A stretch of 64,000 nt of DNA from Flavobacterium profundi (GCF_006491645.1 NZ_VDCZ01000007.1:1-64000), one strand, 5' to 3'; shown: positions 16,701 through 26,027, numbered from the stretch's first letter. Notes: a model not told the origin generated them from the sequence alone. A program made the numbers and translations.

Positions 16701-17948
16701 TTATGGGTTTAACCGGAAGACTTTTTCAATCCATTCAATGCTTTCATCCACCATGGTGTTTTCATGTTTCAAATGATTGGCAAAATGAGTAGTGATTTTT
16801 TGAATGATGCGGTTGCTAATAATTTCAGCTTGCTCTTCATTAAAATTATCCATTTTTTTTCTTTGATAATTTAATTCTGAATTCTTAATATCTGCTAATT
16901 TTTCTTTTAAAGAATGGATAGTGGGCGCAAACTTGCGTGCTTTAGACCAATTGATAAACTCTTCTACAATTTCGTTTATAATTTTTTCTGCAGCGGGAAT
17001 ATGAGCTTTCCTTTTTTCAATTGTTTCATCTGTAACCTGAGATAAATAATCCAAGTGAACCAAAGAAACACCCTCTATATCCGTAACATTTTCATTTACA
17101 TTTTTTGGAATCGACAAATCTAAAATAAGCAATGGTTTTTTTAGATTTAAAATTTTAGCATCAATGGTTGGATTTTGGGCACCTGTTGCTACTACTAAAA
17201 CATCAGATTTTTGAATTTCTAATTGTAAATCAGCATAATCTTTTACCAGCAAATTAAATTTACCTGCTATTTTTTCTGCTTTTTCTTTGGTTCTATTGAT
17301 AAGAACGATATGGTCGTTTTTAGTATGTTTTACTAAATTTTCACAAGTATTTCTACCAATTTTACCTGTTCCAAAAAGCAAAATATTTTTCGAACCAATA
17401 TCGGTAATCGTATTCATAATATATTGAACAGAAGCAAAAGAGACAGAAGTAGCACCTGAGCTAATTTGAGTTTCATTCTTTACTCTTTTACTAGCTTGAA
17501 TAACAGCATTTACTAAGCGTTCAATATAACTATTTCCTAAACCAATTTTTTTACTTTCTGTAAAACCAATTTTTATTTGTGAAATAATTTCAAAATCCCC
17601 TAAAATTTGACTATCCAAACCTGTTCCAACTCGAAATAAATGCGTTATAGCTTCTTTATTTTTATATACGTAAGCTATTTTTTGAAAATCTTCAACAGTT
17701 CCTAAACTATTATCACAAAGTAATTTGATAAGTTGGAAAGGGTGTTCTGCAAAGCCATAAATTTCGGTTCGATTACAAGTAGAAATTACAAACAAACTTT
17801 CAATATGTTCTTCTTTGGCTTGCTTTAATAAATCAATTCTAGTTGTTTCATTCAAACTAAATTTACCTCTCATTTCGGCATCTGCTTTTTTATAGCTGAG
17901 ACCAATTGCGTAAAAACTAGTGTGTTTGACTCCTGTAAAGTTCTCCAT
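16701..17948 (-). CDS. hemA: glutamyl-tRNA reductase
   Basis: Reduces glutamyl-tRNA(Glu) to glutamate-1-semialdehyde with NADPH, the committed and usually regulated step of C5-pathway haem synthesis. The 415 residues show the catalytic Cys in FVISTCNRTEIYGF (C58), GLDSQILGDFEIISQIK, a Rossmann motif LLFGTGKIGRNTCENL and a C-terminal helical dimerisation region. It leads the leftward unit hemA-hemC-trkH-trkA-hemD-hemE-hemF. A -7 element lies 26 bases upstream, and an AraC-family gene is divergent across 229 bases. hemL is not in the window. Confidence 0.97.
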   Translation of the reverse strand: MENFTGVKHTSFYAIGLSYKKADAEMRGKFSLNETTRIDLLKQAKEEHIESLFVISTCNRTEIYGFAEHPFQLIKLLCDNSLGTVEDFQKIAYVYKNKEAITHLFRVGTGLDSQILGDFEIISQIKIGFTESKKIGLGNSYIERLVNAVIQASKRVKNETQISSGATSVSFASVQYIMNTITDIGSKNILLFGTGKIGRNTCENLVKHTKNDHIVLINRTKEKAEKIAGKFNLLVKDYADLQLEIQKSDVLVVATGAQNPTIDAKILNLKKPLLILDLSIPKNVNENVTDIEGVSLVHLDYLSQVTDETIEKRKAHIPAAEKIINEIVEEFINWSKARKFAPTIHSLKEKLADIKNSELNYQRKKMDNFNEEQAEIISNRIIQKITTHFANHLKHENTMVDESIEWIEKVFRLNP

Positions 17949-17974
17949 AAAATTCTACTTCCCTTATAGAAAAA

Positions 17975-17982
17975 CAAAATTA
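17975..17982 (-). promoter_or_regulatory. candidate -7 element for the hemA operon
   Basis: TAATTTTG on the minus strand fits TAnnTTTG and lies 26 bases ahead of the hemA ATG. No -33 TTG at normal spacing. It shares the intergenic region with a rightward promoter at 18057-18084. Confidence 0.4.
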
Positions 17983-18056
17983 GTATAGAAGTGTTTTTAA
18001 AAATAACGCTCAAAGGACTTTTTGTGTCGATTGCAGATTTTTTGTAAAATTTATGA

Positions 18057-18084
18057 TTTGTTTTTAGTATTTACGCTATTTTTG
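18057..18084 (+). promoter_or_regulatory. candidate promoter for the AraC-family gene
   Basis: TTTG at 18057-18060, 16 bases, then TATTTTTG at 18077-18084. Both Bacteroidota elements are present, with slightly short spacing. The leader would be about 90 bases, leaving room for regulatory sites shared with hemA. Confidence 0.45.
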
Positions 18085-18177
18085 TAGTAAAATTGGTTCA
18101 CGAGAACTTTTTTATTTATAACCAATCTAAATAAGTTCAAATTTTAAATTGGCTTTAATAACTCAAAAAACAACGCT

Positions 18178-19050
18178 ATGAGTTCATTTGAAGAAATAAA
18201 AATTGAAACAGACTTTACTTTATTGCGTTTTCAAAATGATTCCGATACTATGGAACGTATTGAAAAACAGGTAAAAACAGGTTTGATTCAATTTCACTTT
18301 AATGTAAAAGGAAAAGCAAAATTTATTTTTAATCAAGGCACTTATGCTTTGGATTTGAATGAAGAAAAGTCATTACTACTTTATAATCCTCAAAAAGAAT
18401 TACCACTTCATCTCGAAGTAAGTCCGAAATCGTGGATTATATCGATGCTTATTTCTATTAAAAAATTCCATGCTTTATTTTCTAATGAAGCAGATGTAAT
18501 TCCTTTTTTAAGTAAAGAAAATTTAGATAAGAAATATTACGGAGAAGAAGATATTAGTCCATCTATGGCTATTGTACTCAATCAAATTTTCCACTACAAT
18601 CAAAATTCTTCCATTAAAAATTTGTATCTCAAAGGGAAAGGGTATGAACTAATGAGTTTGTATTTCAATCAAAATGAAGACCCCAATGCAGAGCACTGTC
18701 CTTTTTTAATAGACGAAGAAAATGTCTTAAAAATAAAGAAAGCAAAAGAGGTAGTTATTAATAATATGGCTGAACCACCTGGTTTGCAAGAGTTAGCCGA
18801 CCAAGTTGGGTTAACATTAAAAAAGTTAAAAGTAGGTTTCAAGCAAATTTACGGTGATAGTGTCTACAGTTTTTTATTTGACTATAAAATGGAATATGCT
18901 CGAAAGATGCTCGATTCAGGTTCCTATAATGTCAATGAAGTTGGGTTAAAAGTAGGATACAGTACTTCCAGTCATTTTATAGCCGCATTTAAAAAGAAAT
19001 TTGGGATTACACCTAAAAAATATTTGATGAATTTGAATCTAAATGTGTAA
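18178..19050 (+). CDS. AraC-family transcriptional regulator
   Basis: 290 residues. The N-terminal 180 residues are a ligand-sensing region without close landmarks. The last 100 form the double helix-turn-helix: LQELADQVGLTLKKLKVGFK (first) and VNEVGLKVGYSTSSHFIAAF (second), ending in KKFGITPKKY as in family members. It is divergent from hemA across a 229-base gap and is followed by hemH 122 bases downstream on its own strand, so it sits between the two haem arms. Control of haem synthesis or of iron is a reasonable inference from position only; the ligand is unknown. Confidence 0.92.
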   Translation: MSSFEEIKIETDFTLLRFQNDSDTMERIEKQVKTGLIQFHFNVKGKAKFIFNQGTYALDLNEEKSLLLYNPQKELPLHLEVSPKSWIISMLISIKKFHALFSNEADVIPFLSKENLDKKYYGEEDISPSMAIVLNQIFHYNQNSSIKNLYLKGKGYELMSLYFNQNEDPNAEHCPFLIDEENVLKIKKAKEVVINNMAEPPGLQELADQVGLTLKKLKVGFKQIYGDSVYSFLFDYKMEYARKMLDSGSYNVNEVGLKVGYSTSSHFIAAFKKKFGITPKKYLMNLNLNV

Positions 19051-19172
19051 TCATTTTATCATCGATTTACCCAATATAGAAATAGAAATTAAAACTAATC
19101 TTGAGAGAAATATAAAAATGACTTTATCTATTTTTACTCAAGTTAATAATCATAGAAATCCAATTTATAACC

Positions 19173-20210
19173 ATGAAGAAAGGCGTATTATTAGTGAATT
19201 TAGGTTCCCCTGATAGTCCAACCCCAAAGGATGTAAAACCTTATTTAGATGAATTTTTAATGGATAAATACGTAATAGATGTTCCTTTTTTATTACGTGC
19301 TTTATTAGTAAGAGGAATCATTTTACAAACCCGTCCTAAAAAATCGGCTGCAGCTTATCAAAAAATTTGGTGGGAAGAAGGTTCTCCCTTAATTGTACTT
19401 TCAAAAAGAATGAAAGCTAAAGTGGAGCAAAATGTAAGTATACCTGTTGCTTTAGCGATGCGATATGGAAATCCAAGTATTGAAAGTGGTTTGCAAGAGT
19501 TAAGTGATAAAGGCATTACAGAAGTTTTGTTGTTTCCTTTGTATCCACAACATGCTATGGCTTCAACGGTAACCATTTTGGTTTTGGCAGAAGAAATTCG
19601 TAAAAAGAAATTTCCACACATGAATTTTACGATTGTTCCTGCCTTCTACAATCAAAAAGATTACATCAGAGATTTATCTAATTTGATTAAAAAACATTTA
19701 GAAGGATTTGATTACGATCATTTATTATTCTCGTATCACGGTATTCCTGAGCGTCATATTCGCAAAACAGATATTACAAAAAGTCATTGTAAAATAGATG
19801 GTAGTTGTTGCCATACTCCATCACCAGCTCACGAATTTTGCTACCGTCATCAATGTTTTGAAACTACCAAACAAGTAGTAGAATTTCTAGGTATTGAAGA
19901 AGGAAAATATAGCCAAACTTTTCAGTCTCGATTAGCTGGAGATAAATGGTTAACGCCTTACACGGATGTTGAAATTAATAAAATGCCTGAAAAAGGGATT
20001 AAAAAATTAGCGGTGGTAACTCCAGCCTTTGTTTCGGATTGTTTAGAGACTTTGGAAGAAATTGCTATGGAAGCTAATCATGAATTTAAAGCACATGGTG
20101 GTGAAGAATTTAAGGCAATTCCTTGTTTAAATGATGATAACGATTGGTGTAAGACTTTGAGCCGTTGGATTGATCAATGGGCCTTTCAATCGGAAGAACA
20201 AAATGTATAA
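19173..20210 (+). CDS. hemH: ferrochelatase
   Basis: Inserts Fe2+ into protoporphyrin IX, the last step of protohaem synthesis. 345 residues. Motifs are LVNLGSPDSPTPKDVKPYL (7-25), FPLYPQHAMAST and the active-site LLFSYHGIPERHIRKTD with the catalytic His. A Cys-rich stretch (HCKIDGSCCHTPSP, then CYRHQC) lies in mid-protein; it could bind a metal or cluster, but I cannot say from sequence. The last base of its TAA is the A of the next gene's ATG at 20210, so it leads a coupled unit with MATE, hemJ and a kinase. Confidence 0.97.
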   Translation: MKKGVLLVNLGSPDSPTPKDVKPYLDEFLMDKYVIDVPFLLRALLVRGIILQTRPKKSAAAYQKIWWEEGSPLIVLSKRMKAKVEQNVSIPVALAMRYGNPSIESGLQELSDKGITEVLLFPLYPQHAMASTVTILVLAEEIRKKKFPHMNFTIVPAFYNQKDYIRDLSNLIKKHLEGFDYDHLLFSYHGIPERHIRKTDITKSHCKIDGSCCHTPSPAHEFCYRHQCFETTKQVVEFLGIEEGKYSQTFQSRLAGDKWLTPYTDVEINKMPEKGIKKLAVVTPAFVSDCLETLEEIAMEANHEFKAHGGEEFKAIPCLNDDNDWCKTLSRWIDQWAFQSEEQNV

Positions 20211-21562
20211 TGGCAGTATCATCAACAGAATTAGGCACATTACCTATTAGAGAATTACTGATAAAGCAATCAGTACCTGCTTCTATAGGCATCTTGTTTA
20301 TGTCTGTTAATATACTTATTGATACTATTTTTGTAGGACAATGGATAGGATCGCTTGCAATAGCTGCTGTTTCTGTCGTTTTGCCTATAACTTTTTTAAT
20401 TTCCTCCTTAGGAATGGCTTTAGGAATAGGAGGAAGTTCCATTATTTCTAGAGCCTTAGGAGCAGAAAACAGAGAAAAGGCACTACAAACTTTTGGAAAC
20501 CAAATTGTACTTACTTTAGGGTTGGCTATATTGGCAGTGCTAATTGGTTTATTGTATTCTGAAGAAGTACTTCTTTTATTTGGTGCCAATGGTGAAATTA
20601 TGCAACCCGCCATGGATTTTTTTATTCCGGTTTTATATGGAGTACCTTTTTTAGCTTTATGCATGATGGGAAATACCGTAATTCGAGCTGAAGGGAAACC
20701 AAAATTTGCCATGATTGCTATGATTATTCCTGCTTTTGGGAATATAATCTTAGATGTCATTTTTATAAAATTTTTGAATTTAGGCATGTTTGGTGCAGCA
20801 TTAGCTACTTCATTATCCTATTTCATGTGTTTTGTTTTTATTTTTTGGTTTTTTATCTTCAAAAGTGAATTGCGTTTGCAAATGCATCATTATGTACTTC
20901 AAATAAATATTGTTTCTGAAATAGCTTCACTTGGGTTTGTTACTTTTGCAAGACAAGGCGTTGTGGCTATTTTATCGATTATTTTAAATCATACGTTGTA
21001 CATTCATGGAGGAGAAATTTCAGTTGCCATTTATGGAATTATAAGCCGAATGTTGATGTTTGCTCTTTTCCCAATTTTAGGAGTTACACAAGGATTTTTA
21101 CCTGTTGCTGGATATAATTATGGAGCCAAAAATTACGTAAGAGTGAACGAAACAATCTCAAAATCTATAAAATGGGCGGCCGGTTTAGCCACCATAATTT
21201 TTATTGTAATACTAGTTTTAGCGGAACCCATCGTTGCCATTTTTTCTAAAGATGCCACGATTATCAAAGAAACACCAAGTGCTTTGCGATTGGTTTTTGC
21301 AGCTTCCCCTATTATAGCGATACAATTAATTGGAGCAGCTTACTTTCAAGCGGCTGGAAAAGCAATTCCTGCTTTATTGTTAACTTTAACCAAGCAAGGA
21401 TTTTTTCTCATTCCATTAATTTTAGTTTTACCAAATTATTATGGTATTTTTGGAGTATGGATTGCCTTTCCCATTGCAGATATTTTATCTACTTTAGTCA
21501 CAGGTTTTTTTTTAAAAAGAGAAATGAATAGAAAATTAACGTACGTTCAAGATGGAATATAA
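20210..21562 (+). CDS. MATE-family efflux transporter
   Basis: Inner-membrane multidrug-type exporter driven by H+ or Na+. About 450 residues with the twelve-helix two-repeat layout; landmarks are LLIKQSVPASIG at the start, LGIGGSSIISRALGAENREKA in the first repeat and GVTQGFLPVAGYNYGAKN in the second. I place the start at 20210 (MAVSSTELGT), where ATG overlaps the hemH stop as TAATG. A frame opening at 20177 would add 11 residues inside hemH. Coupling to hemH and hemJ suggests a substrate linked to haem, such as a porphyrin, but this is inference. It overlaps hemJ by 11 bases. Confidence 0.93.
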   Translation: MAVSSTELGTLPIRELLIKQSVPASIGILFMSVNILIDTIFVGQWIGSLAIAAVSVVLPITFLISSLGMALGIGGSSIISRALGAENREKALQTFGNQIVLTLGLAILAVLIGLLYSEEVLLLFGANGEIMQPAMDFFIPVLYGVPFLALCMMGNTVIRAEGKPKFAMIAMIIPAFGNIILDVIFIKFLNLGMFGAALATSLSYFMCFVFIFWFFIFKSELRLQMHHYVLQINIVSEIASLGFVTFARQGVVAILSIILNHTLYIHGGEISVAIYGIISRMLMFALFPILGVTQGFLPVAGYNYGAKNYVRVNETISKSIKWAAGLATIIFIVILVLAEPIVAIFSKDATIIKETPSALRLVFAASPIIAIQLIGAAYFQAAGKAIPALLLTLTKQGFFLIPLILVLPNYYGIFGVWIAFPIADILSTLVTGFFLKREMNRKLTYVQDGI

Positions 21563-22100
21563 TTACATTAAAGCTTTACATCTCATATTTGTGATTACTT
21601 GGTTTGCTGGACTATTTTATATCGTTCGTTTGTTTGTATACCATGCAGAAGCCAAGCAAAAACCACAACCAGAACAAGATATTTTAATTCAACAATACCA
21701 ATTAATGCAATACCGACTTTGGTATATCATTACATGGCCAAGTGCAGTTTTAGCTAGTTTTTTTGCTTTTTGGATGTTGTTTTTCACTGAAGCCGGAAAA
21801 TTTTGGTTAACCCAACCTTGGATGCATGTAAAATTGGCATTTGTTTTGTTACTCTATTTGTATCATGTAAAATGCCATCAAATCTTTAAACAATTGCAAA
21901 AGAATGAAGTAAAAAACACTTCCAATTTTTTTAGAATTTGGAATGAAGGAGCCACCATTATTTTATTTGCTATTGTTTTTTTAGTCATCTTAAAAAGTGC
22001 TATCAATTGGATTTATGGTGTAATCGGAATTTTTATTTTTTCCATTTTAATTATGTTAGGATTTAAATTGTATAAAAGGATACGAGAAAAAAATAAATAA
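21552..22100 (+). CDS. hemJ: protoporphyrinogen IX oxidase HemJ (CopD/UPF0093 family)
   Basis: Membrane enzyme oxidising protoporphyrinogen IX to protoporphyrin IX, the step between HemF and HemH. 182 residues with four to five membrane helices. H10 (ALHLIFVITWFAGLFY) and K94 (WMHVKLAFVLLL) match the conserved His and Lys of the cyanobacterial HemJ family. RLFVYHAEA after helix 1 is also typical. It starts 11 bases inside the MATE gene and its stop overlaps the next ATG as TAATG. No hemG or hemY is seen here, so this fills the pathway gap. Confidence 0.93.
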   Translation: MEYNYIKALHLIFVITWFAGLFYIVRLFVYHAEAKQKPQPEQDILIQQYQLMQYRLWYIITWPSAVLASFFAFWMLFFTEAGKFWLTQPWMHVKLAFVLLLYLYHVKCHQIFKQLQKNEVKNTSNFFRIWNEGATIILFAIVFLVILKSAINWIYGVIGIFIFSILIMLGFKLYKRIREKNK

Positions 22101-23584
22101 TGTACGCACTATTCAATATTAAGCATATTTCGCTACGATTAAGAATTTTTATTTCGATGATATTCTTAACGCTTATTGCTTCTATATTAATTGCTTTTGT
22201 TTCCTATTATCAATTTAAAAAAGAAGCAAAAGAATACCATCAAGATCGATTAGAACGTAAAGAAAATGCGATTATTGAAAACATCAATTATATCTTAAAC
22301 AATACGAGTTTCCCACTTACAACTGAAAATATTCAATATATTTTTAAAGATAAAATTCACGAAATTGCAGATATTCATAGTTTAGAAATTAATTTTTTTG
22401 ACTTACAAGGGAATTTAATTATTTCTTCCAAGCCTGTTTTTAAAATGGATAGTATTCGTCCAGAAATTAACGCTTCCACCCTTAAAATTTTAAAAGGAAC
22501 CATAGACAAACGCTATGTAGAATTCACCAAAATTGACGGTCTACCTTATCGATCTTCTTATTCTTATATTAAAGACAATAAATTTAAGCCTTTGGCCATT
22601 TTGAATTTGCCTTATGAAGAAGACACCGAATTTTATGATAATGAAATCAAGAATTTTTTGATACGTTTTGGGCAAGTGTATTTTGTGATGTTATTGATTT
22701 CAATTTTCTTGTCCTACTTTTTATCCAGTTATATTACAAAATCTTTAAAAATTATATCCGATAAAATTCAAGAAACCAACTTCAATCAGCAAAATCAGAA
22801 GATTGAATTAGACGAAGGTAGTAAAGAGATTAATTTGTTGATTGAATCGTATAATAATATGGTAGACAAATTAGAGGATAGTGCAACCAAATTAGCCCAA
22901 AGTGAAAGAGAGCAAGCGTGGAGAGAAATGGCAAAACAAGTGGCACATGAAATTAAAAACCCACTAACACCCATGCGATTAACGGTGCAAAGTTACCAAA
23001 GACGTTTTGATTTAAATGATCCAAAGGCAAAAGAAAAATTAGATGATTTTGCGAAAATTTTAATTCAGCAAATTGATACGATGAGTTCGGTTGCTAGTGC
23101 CTTTTCTAATTTTGCTTCCATGCCAGCTCAACAAAATGAAACCTTAGATGTGGTAAAGGTGGTTCAATTGGCTTTGGATATTTTTAATGAAGATTTTATC
23201 CGTTTTTCTTATACAGAAGAAGAAATTATAGCCAGTTTGGATCGAACGCAATTGATACGTGTGATTACGAATTTGGTTAAAAATGCCATTCAAGCAATTC
23301 CTGAAAATCAAGAAAATAAAGATATTTTTGTACGTGTCTTTAGGAAAGGCAATCATGCTATTATTACAGTGAAAGACAATGGAAAAGGCGTTTCAGAACA
23401 AAATAAAGCGCGTATTTTTGAACCTAAATTTACCACAAAATCGAGTGGAATGGGACTTGGTTTAGCCATTATAAAAAATATTATTGAAAATTATAATGGA
23501 ACCATTACTTTTGAAAGTGAAGAAGGGAAAGGAACCGAATTTACAGTCTCTTTTCCTATAACTGCGGAACAAGAAATAATTTAA
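22100..23584 (+). CDS. membrane sensor histidine kinase
   Basis: 494 residues. Membrane helix 1 at about 16-37, a periplasmic sensor of about 150 residues, helix 2 at about 187-212, then a HAMP linker. The dimerisation/phosphoacceptor box is AHEIKNPLTPMRL (His near 283). The ATPase boxes are NLVKNAIQAIP, VKDNGKGV and MGLGLAIIKNII, arranged as in NtrY-like kinases. Its ATG shares a base with the hemJ stop, so it is translated with the haem genes. No response regulator is adjacent, and the partner must be elsewhere. A signal connected with haem, porphyrin or envelope stress is possible but unproven. Confidence 0.93.
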   Translation: MYALFNIKHISLRLRIFISMIFLTLIASILIAFVSYYQFKKEAKEYHQDRLERKENAIIENINYILNNTSFPLTTENIQYIFKDKIHEIADIHSLEINFFDLQGNLIISSKPVFKMDSIRPEINASTLKILKGTIDKRYVEFTKIDGLPYRSSYSYIKDNKFKPLAILNLPYEEDTEFYDNEIKNFLIRFGQVYFVMLLISIFLSYFLSSYITKSLKIISDKIQETNFNQQNQKIELDEGSKEINLLIESYNNMVDKLEDSATKLAQSEREQAWREMAKQVAHEIKNPLTPMRLTVQSYQRRFDLNDPKAKEKLDDFAKILIQQIDTMSSVASAFSNFASMPAQQNETLDVVKVVQLALDIFNEDFIRFSYTEEEIIASLDRTQLIRVITNLVKNAIQAIPENQENKDIFVRVFRKGNHAIITVKDNGKGVSEQNKARIFEPKFTTKSSGMGLGLAIIKNIIENYNGTITFESEEGKGTEFTVSFPITAEQEII

Positions 23585-23611
23585 AAACATACATAAAACA
23601 ATCAAACTAAA

Positions 23612-24382
23612 ATGGAAAATATTTTAATTGACAAATTAGACCAACTTGCTATTATTACCATTAACAGACCTGAAAAATTAAACGCTTTAAACAAAGCTAC
23701 AATTTTGGAATTACATGAAGCGTTTCGTTCGTTAAACGAAGATACAACTGTAAAAACAATTATATTAACAGGAAGTGGTGAAAAAGCTTTTGTTGCTGGA
23801 GCAGACATATCTGAATTTGCCAATTTCTCAGTAGAGGATGGAGGAAAATTAGCAGCTAAAGGACAAGAATTATTATTTGATTTTGTACAAAATTTAACAA
23901 CACCTGTTATTGCTGCGGTAAATGGTTTTGCTTTAGGCGGCGGATTAGAATTGGCTATGGCTTGTCATTTTAGAATTGCTTCAACCAATGCAAAAATGGG
24001 TTTACCTGAAGTAACTTTAGGCGTAATTCCTGGTTATGGAGGAACACAAAGGTTGGCACAATTAGTAGGAAAAGGAAGAGCAATGGAAATGATTATGACT
24101 GCTGGAATGATTGATGCTTCTGCAGCCTTACATTACGGATTAGTAAATCATGTAGTGGAACAAGCTGAATTACTCTCTTTTGCCAAAGAAATTGCAGCAA
24201 AAATTACTAAAAACTCTAGTGCTGCAATTGCAAAAGCTATTGAAGCTATTAATGCAAATTTTGAAGACGGTACCAATGGATATCAAGTAGAAATTAAAAA
24301 TTTTGGTGCTTGTTTTGGTACGGAAGATTTTAAAGAAGGAACAACCGCTTTCTTAGAAAAAAGAAAAGCAAATTTTAAATAG
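23612..24382 (+). CDS. enoyl-CoA hydratase/isomerase (crotonase family)
   Basis: Hydrates 2-enoyl-CoA in beta-oxidation or related acyl-CoA chemistry. The 256 residues match the family. AGADISEFA and GFALGGGLELAMACHFRIAS form the CoA and oxyanion-hole regions. LPEVTLGVIPGYGGTQRLAQLVG carries the two catalytic Glu positions of true hydratases (E in GGLELA and LPEVTLG). It lies 27 bases after the kinase and 11 before the next gene, with no terminator seen, so it may be co-transcribed. The exact chain-length preference is not readable. Confidence 0.93.
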   Translation: MENILIDKLDQLAIITINRPEKLNALNKATILELHEAFRSLNEDTTVKTIILTGSGEKAFVAGADISEFANFSVEDGGKLAAKGQELLFDFVQNLTTPVIAAVNGFALGGGLELAMACHFRIASTNAKMGLPEVTLGVIPGYGGTQRLAQLVGKGRAMEMIMTAGMIDASAALHYGLVNHVVEQAELLSFAKEIAAKITKNSSAAIAKAIEAINANFEDGTNGYQVEIKNFGACFGTEDFKEGTTAFLEKRKANFK

Positions 24383-24393
24383 TAAATTTTTAT

Positions 24394-25986
24394 ATGAAGT
24401 TAATTACTAAAACAATAGTAGTATTATTTTTATTAAGTAATGTATTAGTTCAAGCTCAAAGCGAGATTAAAATTCAAAAAAGTCAGATTTTTAAAGATAA
24501 AAATACCTTATCTAATTTAGTTTTTTCTGTTGATGATGGAAAAGGCGGCTTATTCCTTCTTAGAAGACTATCGAGTACATTTGGCAGAAATTCTAGAGGT
24601 TATGTATTAGAGCATTTTGATCACGATTTAAAATTGTTAGTCTCTAAAGAATTTGAAGACCAAAACAATGTTTTCAAAGCGCTTTTTATTAATGATAATA
24701 AAATTAATTTAATTGAAAGCATAAAAAACAGTAAAGAAAAATCATTAAGTTATAATTTATTAAGTGCTTCAATTGAAGATTTAAATTTTTCATCTAAAAC
24801 AATTTTTTCAATTAATAAAGATGATATTAATAATACCTTCTTAGCTGATCTTGGCCTTTTTCTTACGGCAAATTATTTTAAATTAGATAGTGATCTCTTA
24901 GGAGAAGTTCAAATTTCTAAAAACAATAAATATATTGCTTTCAATTTTGATATTAAAAATGATAAAAAAGAGACACATAGGATATTAGTATATGATATCA
25001 ATTTGAATAAAATTTATCAAAAAGAATTTAGTCAAAATATAAAAGATAAATACTTTAAATACAATTCATTTAAAATAAGCGAAGAGGATGGCTCCGTTTT
25101 TTTTCTAGGAAAAGCCTATAAAAATGAGAGTTATAAAGACCTAAAAGATGGGATAATTAATTATAACTTTAAGCTTTACAAATTATCGAACGAAGGCATT
25201 CAATTTGAAACTTTTTCAACAAATGAAACTTTTATTAATAGCTTAGAATTATTAATTAATAAAAATCAAGTTTTTTGCGTTGGTACTTATTCAGATAAAT
25301 CATCTTATAATGACAGAGGAGTTGTATTTTATGAGGTTGATACAAATAATTTAAAGACAAAAAACTTTAAACTAAATCCTTTCACAGAACAATTTTTAAT
25401 TGACAAATACGGAGAGAAAAAAGGGAAGAAAAAATCTCAAGATAAAGCGGAATTATCAAATTTAGTGTATAAAGATTTTTTTATTACAGATCAAAATGAA
25501 ATTTACATCAATGCTGAGGAATACTTTATTTCAAGTTATCCTAGTACTTCATCTAGCGGGAGTACTCATTATGTAACCTCTTACAATTTTAACGATATTT
25601 TTTCATTTAAACTTAATTTTAATGGAGAATTACAATGGATGCGAACAATTAATAAAGGGCAAAGTACAACTGGTATTTTTGATTATTTTTCCTATTCGTC
25701 ATTAGTATACAAAGGGAAAATGTATATTTTTTTAAACGGAGACGAGGATGTAAAAAAAATAAAAGATAATCGTATTTCTTTTAAGCAGACAAAGATTAAA
25801 AAGATGAATTTTTATGCAATTGAAATTGATGAAGAGGGCAACTTTACTTATAAAATTTTAATTACTGATAAGGATTCAAAAATTACGTATAAACCTTTTT
25901 TTGGAATTTATACTGATGAAGAAGGAGTAATTTTATTTGAAGGAAATGATGGGAGAGACAAACAAATTATTAAACTCAAGATATAA
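24394..25986 (+). CDS. hypothetical exported protein
   Basis: 530 residues with a signal peptide (MKLITKTIVVLFLLSNVLVQAQ, cleavage near 22). The mature protein alternates short beta strands with polar loops rich in Lys, Asp and Asn, such as KISEEDGSVFFLGKAY and FTYKILITDKDSK. This resembles a beta-propeller layout, but I cannot assign a family. It follows the crotonase gene by 11 bases and ends at a hairpin shared with the convergent HD-domain gene. Probably periplasmic or surface-exposed; function unknown. Confidence 0.7.
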   Translation: MKLITKTIVVLFLLSNVLVQAQSEIKIQKSQIFKDKNTLSNLVFSVDDGKGGLFLLRRLSSTFGRNSRGYVLEHFDHDLKLLVSKEFEDQNNVFKALFINDNKINLIESIKNSKEKSLSYNLLSASIEDLNFSSKTIFSINKDDINNTFLADLGLFLTANYFKLDSDLLGEVQISKNNKYIAFNFDIKNDKKETHRILVYDINLNKIYQKEFSQNIKDKYFKYNSFKISEEDGSVFFLGKAYKNESYKDLKDGIINYNFKLYKLSNEGIQFETFSTNETFINSLELLINKNQVFCVGTYSDKSSYNDRGVVFYEVDTNNLKTKNFKLNPFTEQFLIDKYGEKKGKKKSQDKAELSNLVYKDFFITDQNEIYINAEEYFISSYPSTSSSGSTHYVTSYNFNDIFSFKLNFNGELQWMRTINKGQSTTGIFDYFSYSSLVYKGKMYIFLNGDEDVKKIKDNRISFKQTKIKKMNFYAIEIDEEGNFTYKILITDKDSKITYKPFFGIYTDEEGVILFEGNDGRDKQIIKLKI

Positions 25987-25991
25987 TTAAA

Positions 25992-26027
25992 AATGGGAAA
26001 GTGAAAACTATTTTTCACCTTCCCATT
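25992..26027. terminator. terminator between convergent genes
   Basis: 16-bp arms with one mismatch (AATGGGAAAGTGAAAA against its near complement at 26012-26027). The right arm encodes the last codons of the leftward HD-domain gene. It starts 6 bases after the stop of the rightward gene and probably ends its transcript. Confidence 0.6.

Noticed and set aside
18001-18014. TTTG on the minus strand near 18011 as the -33 element of hemA
   Set aside because: It is 28 bases from the -7 element, longer than the 17-23 usually seen in Bacteroidota promoters.
20110-20787. Open frame of 225 codons on the minus strand opposite hemH/MATE
   Set aside because: Complementary to two well-supported coding regions and made of a composition expected from antisense of membrane-protein codons; no recognisable protein.
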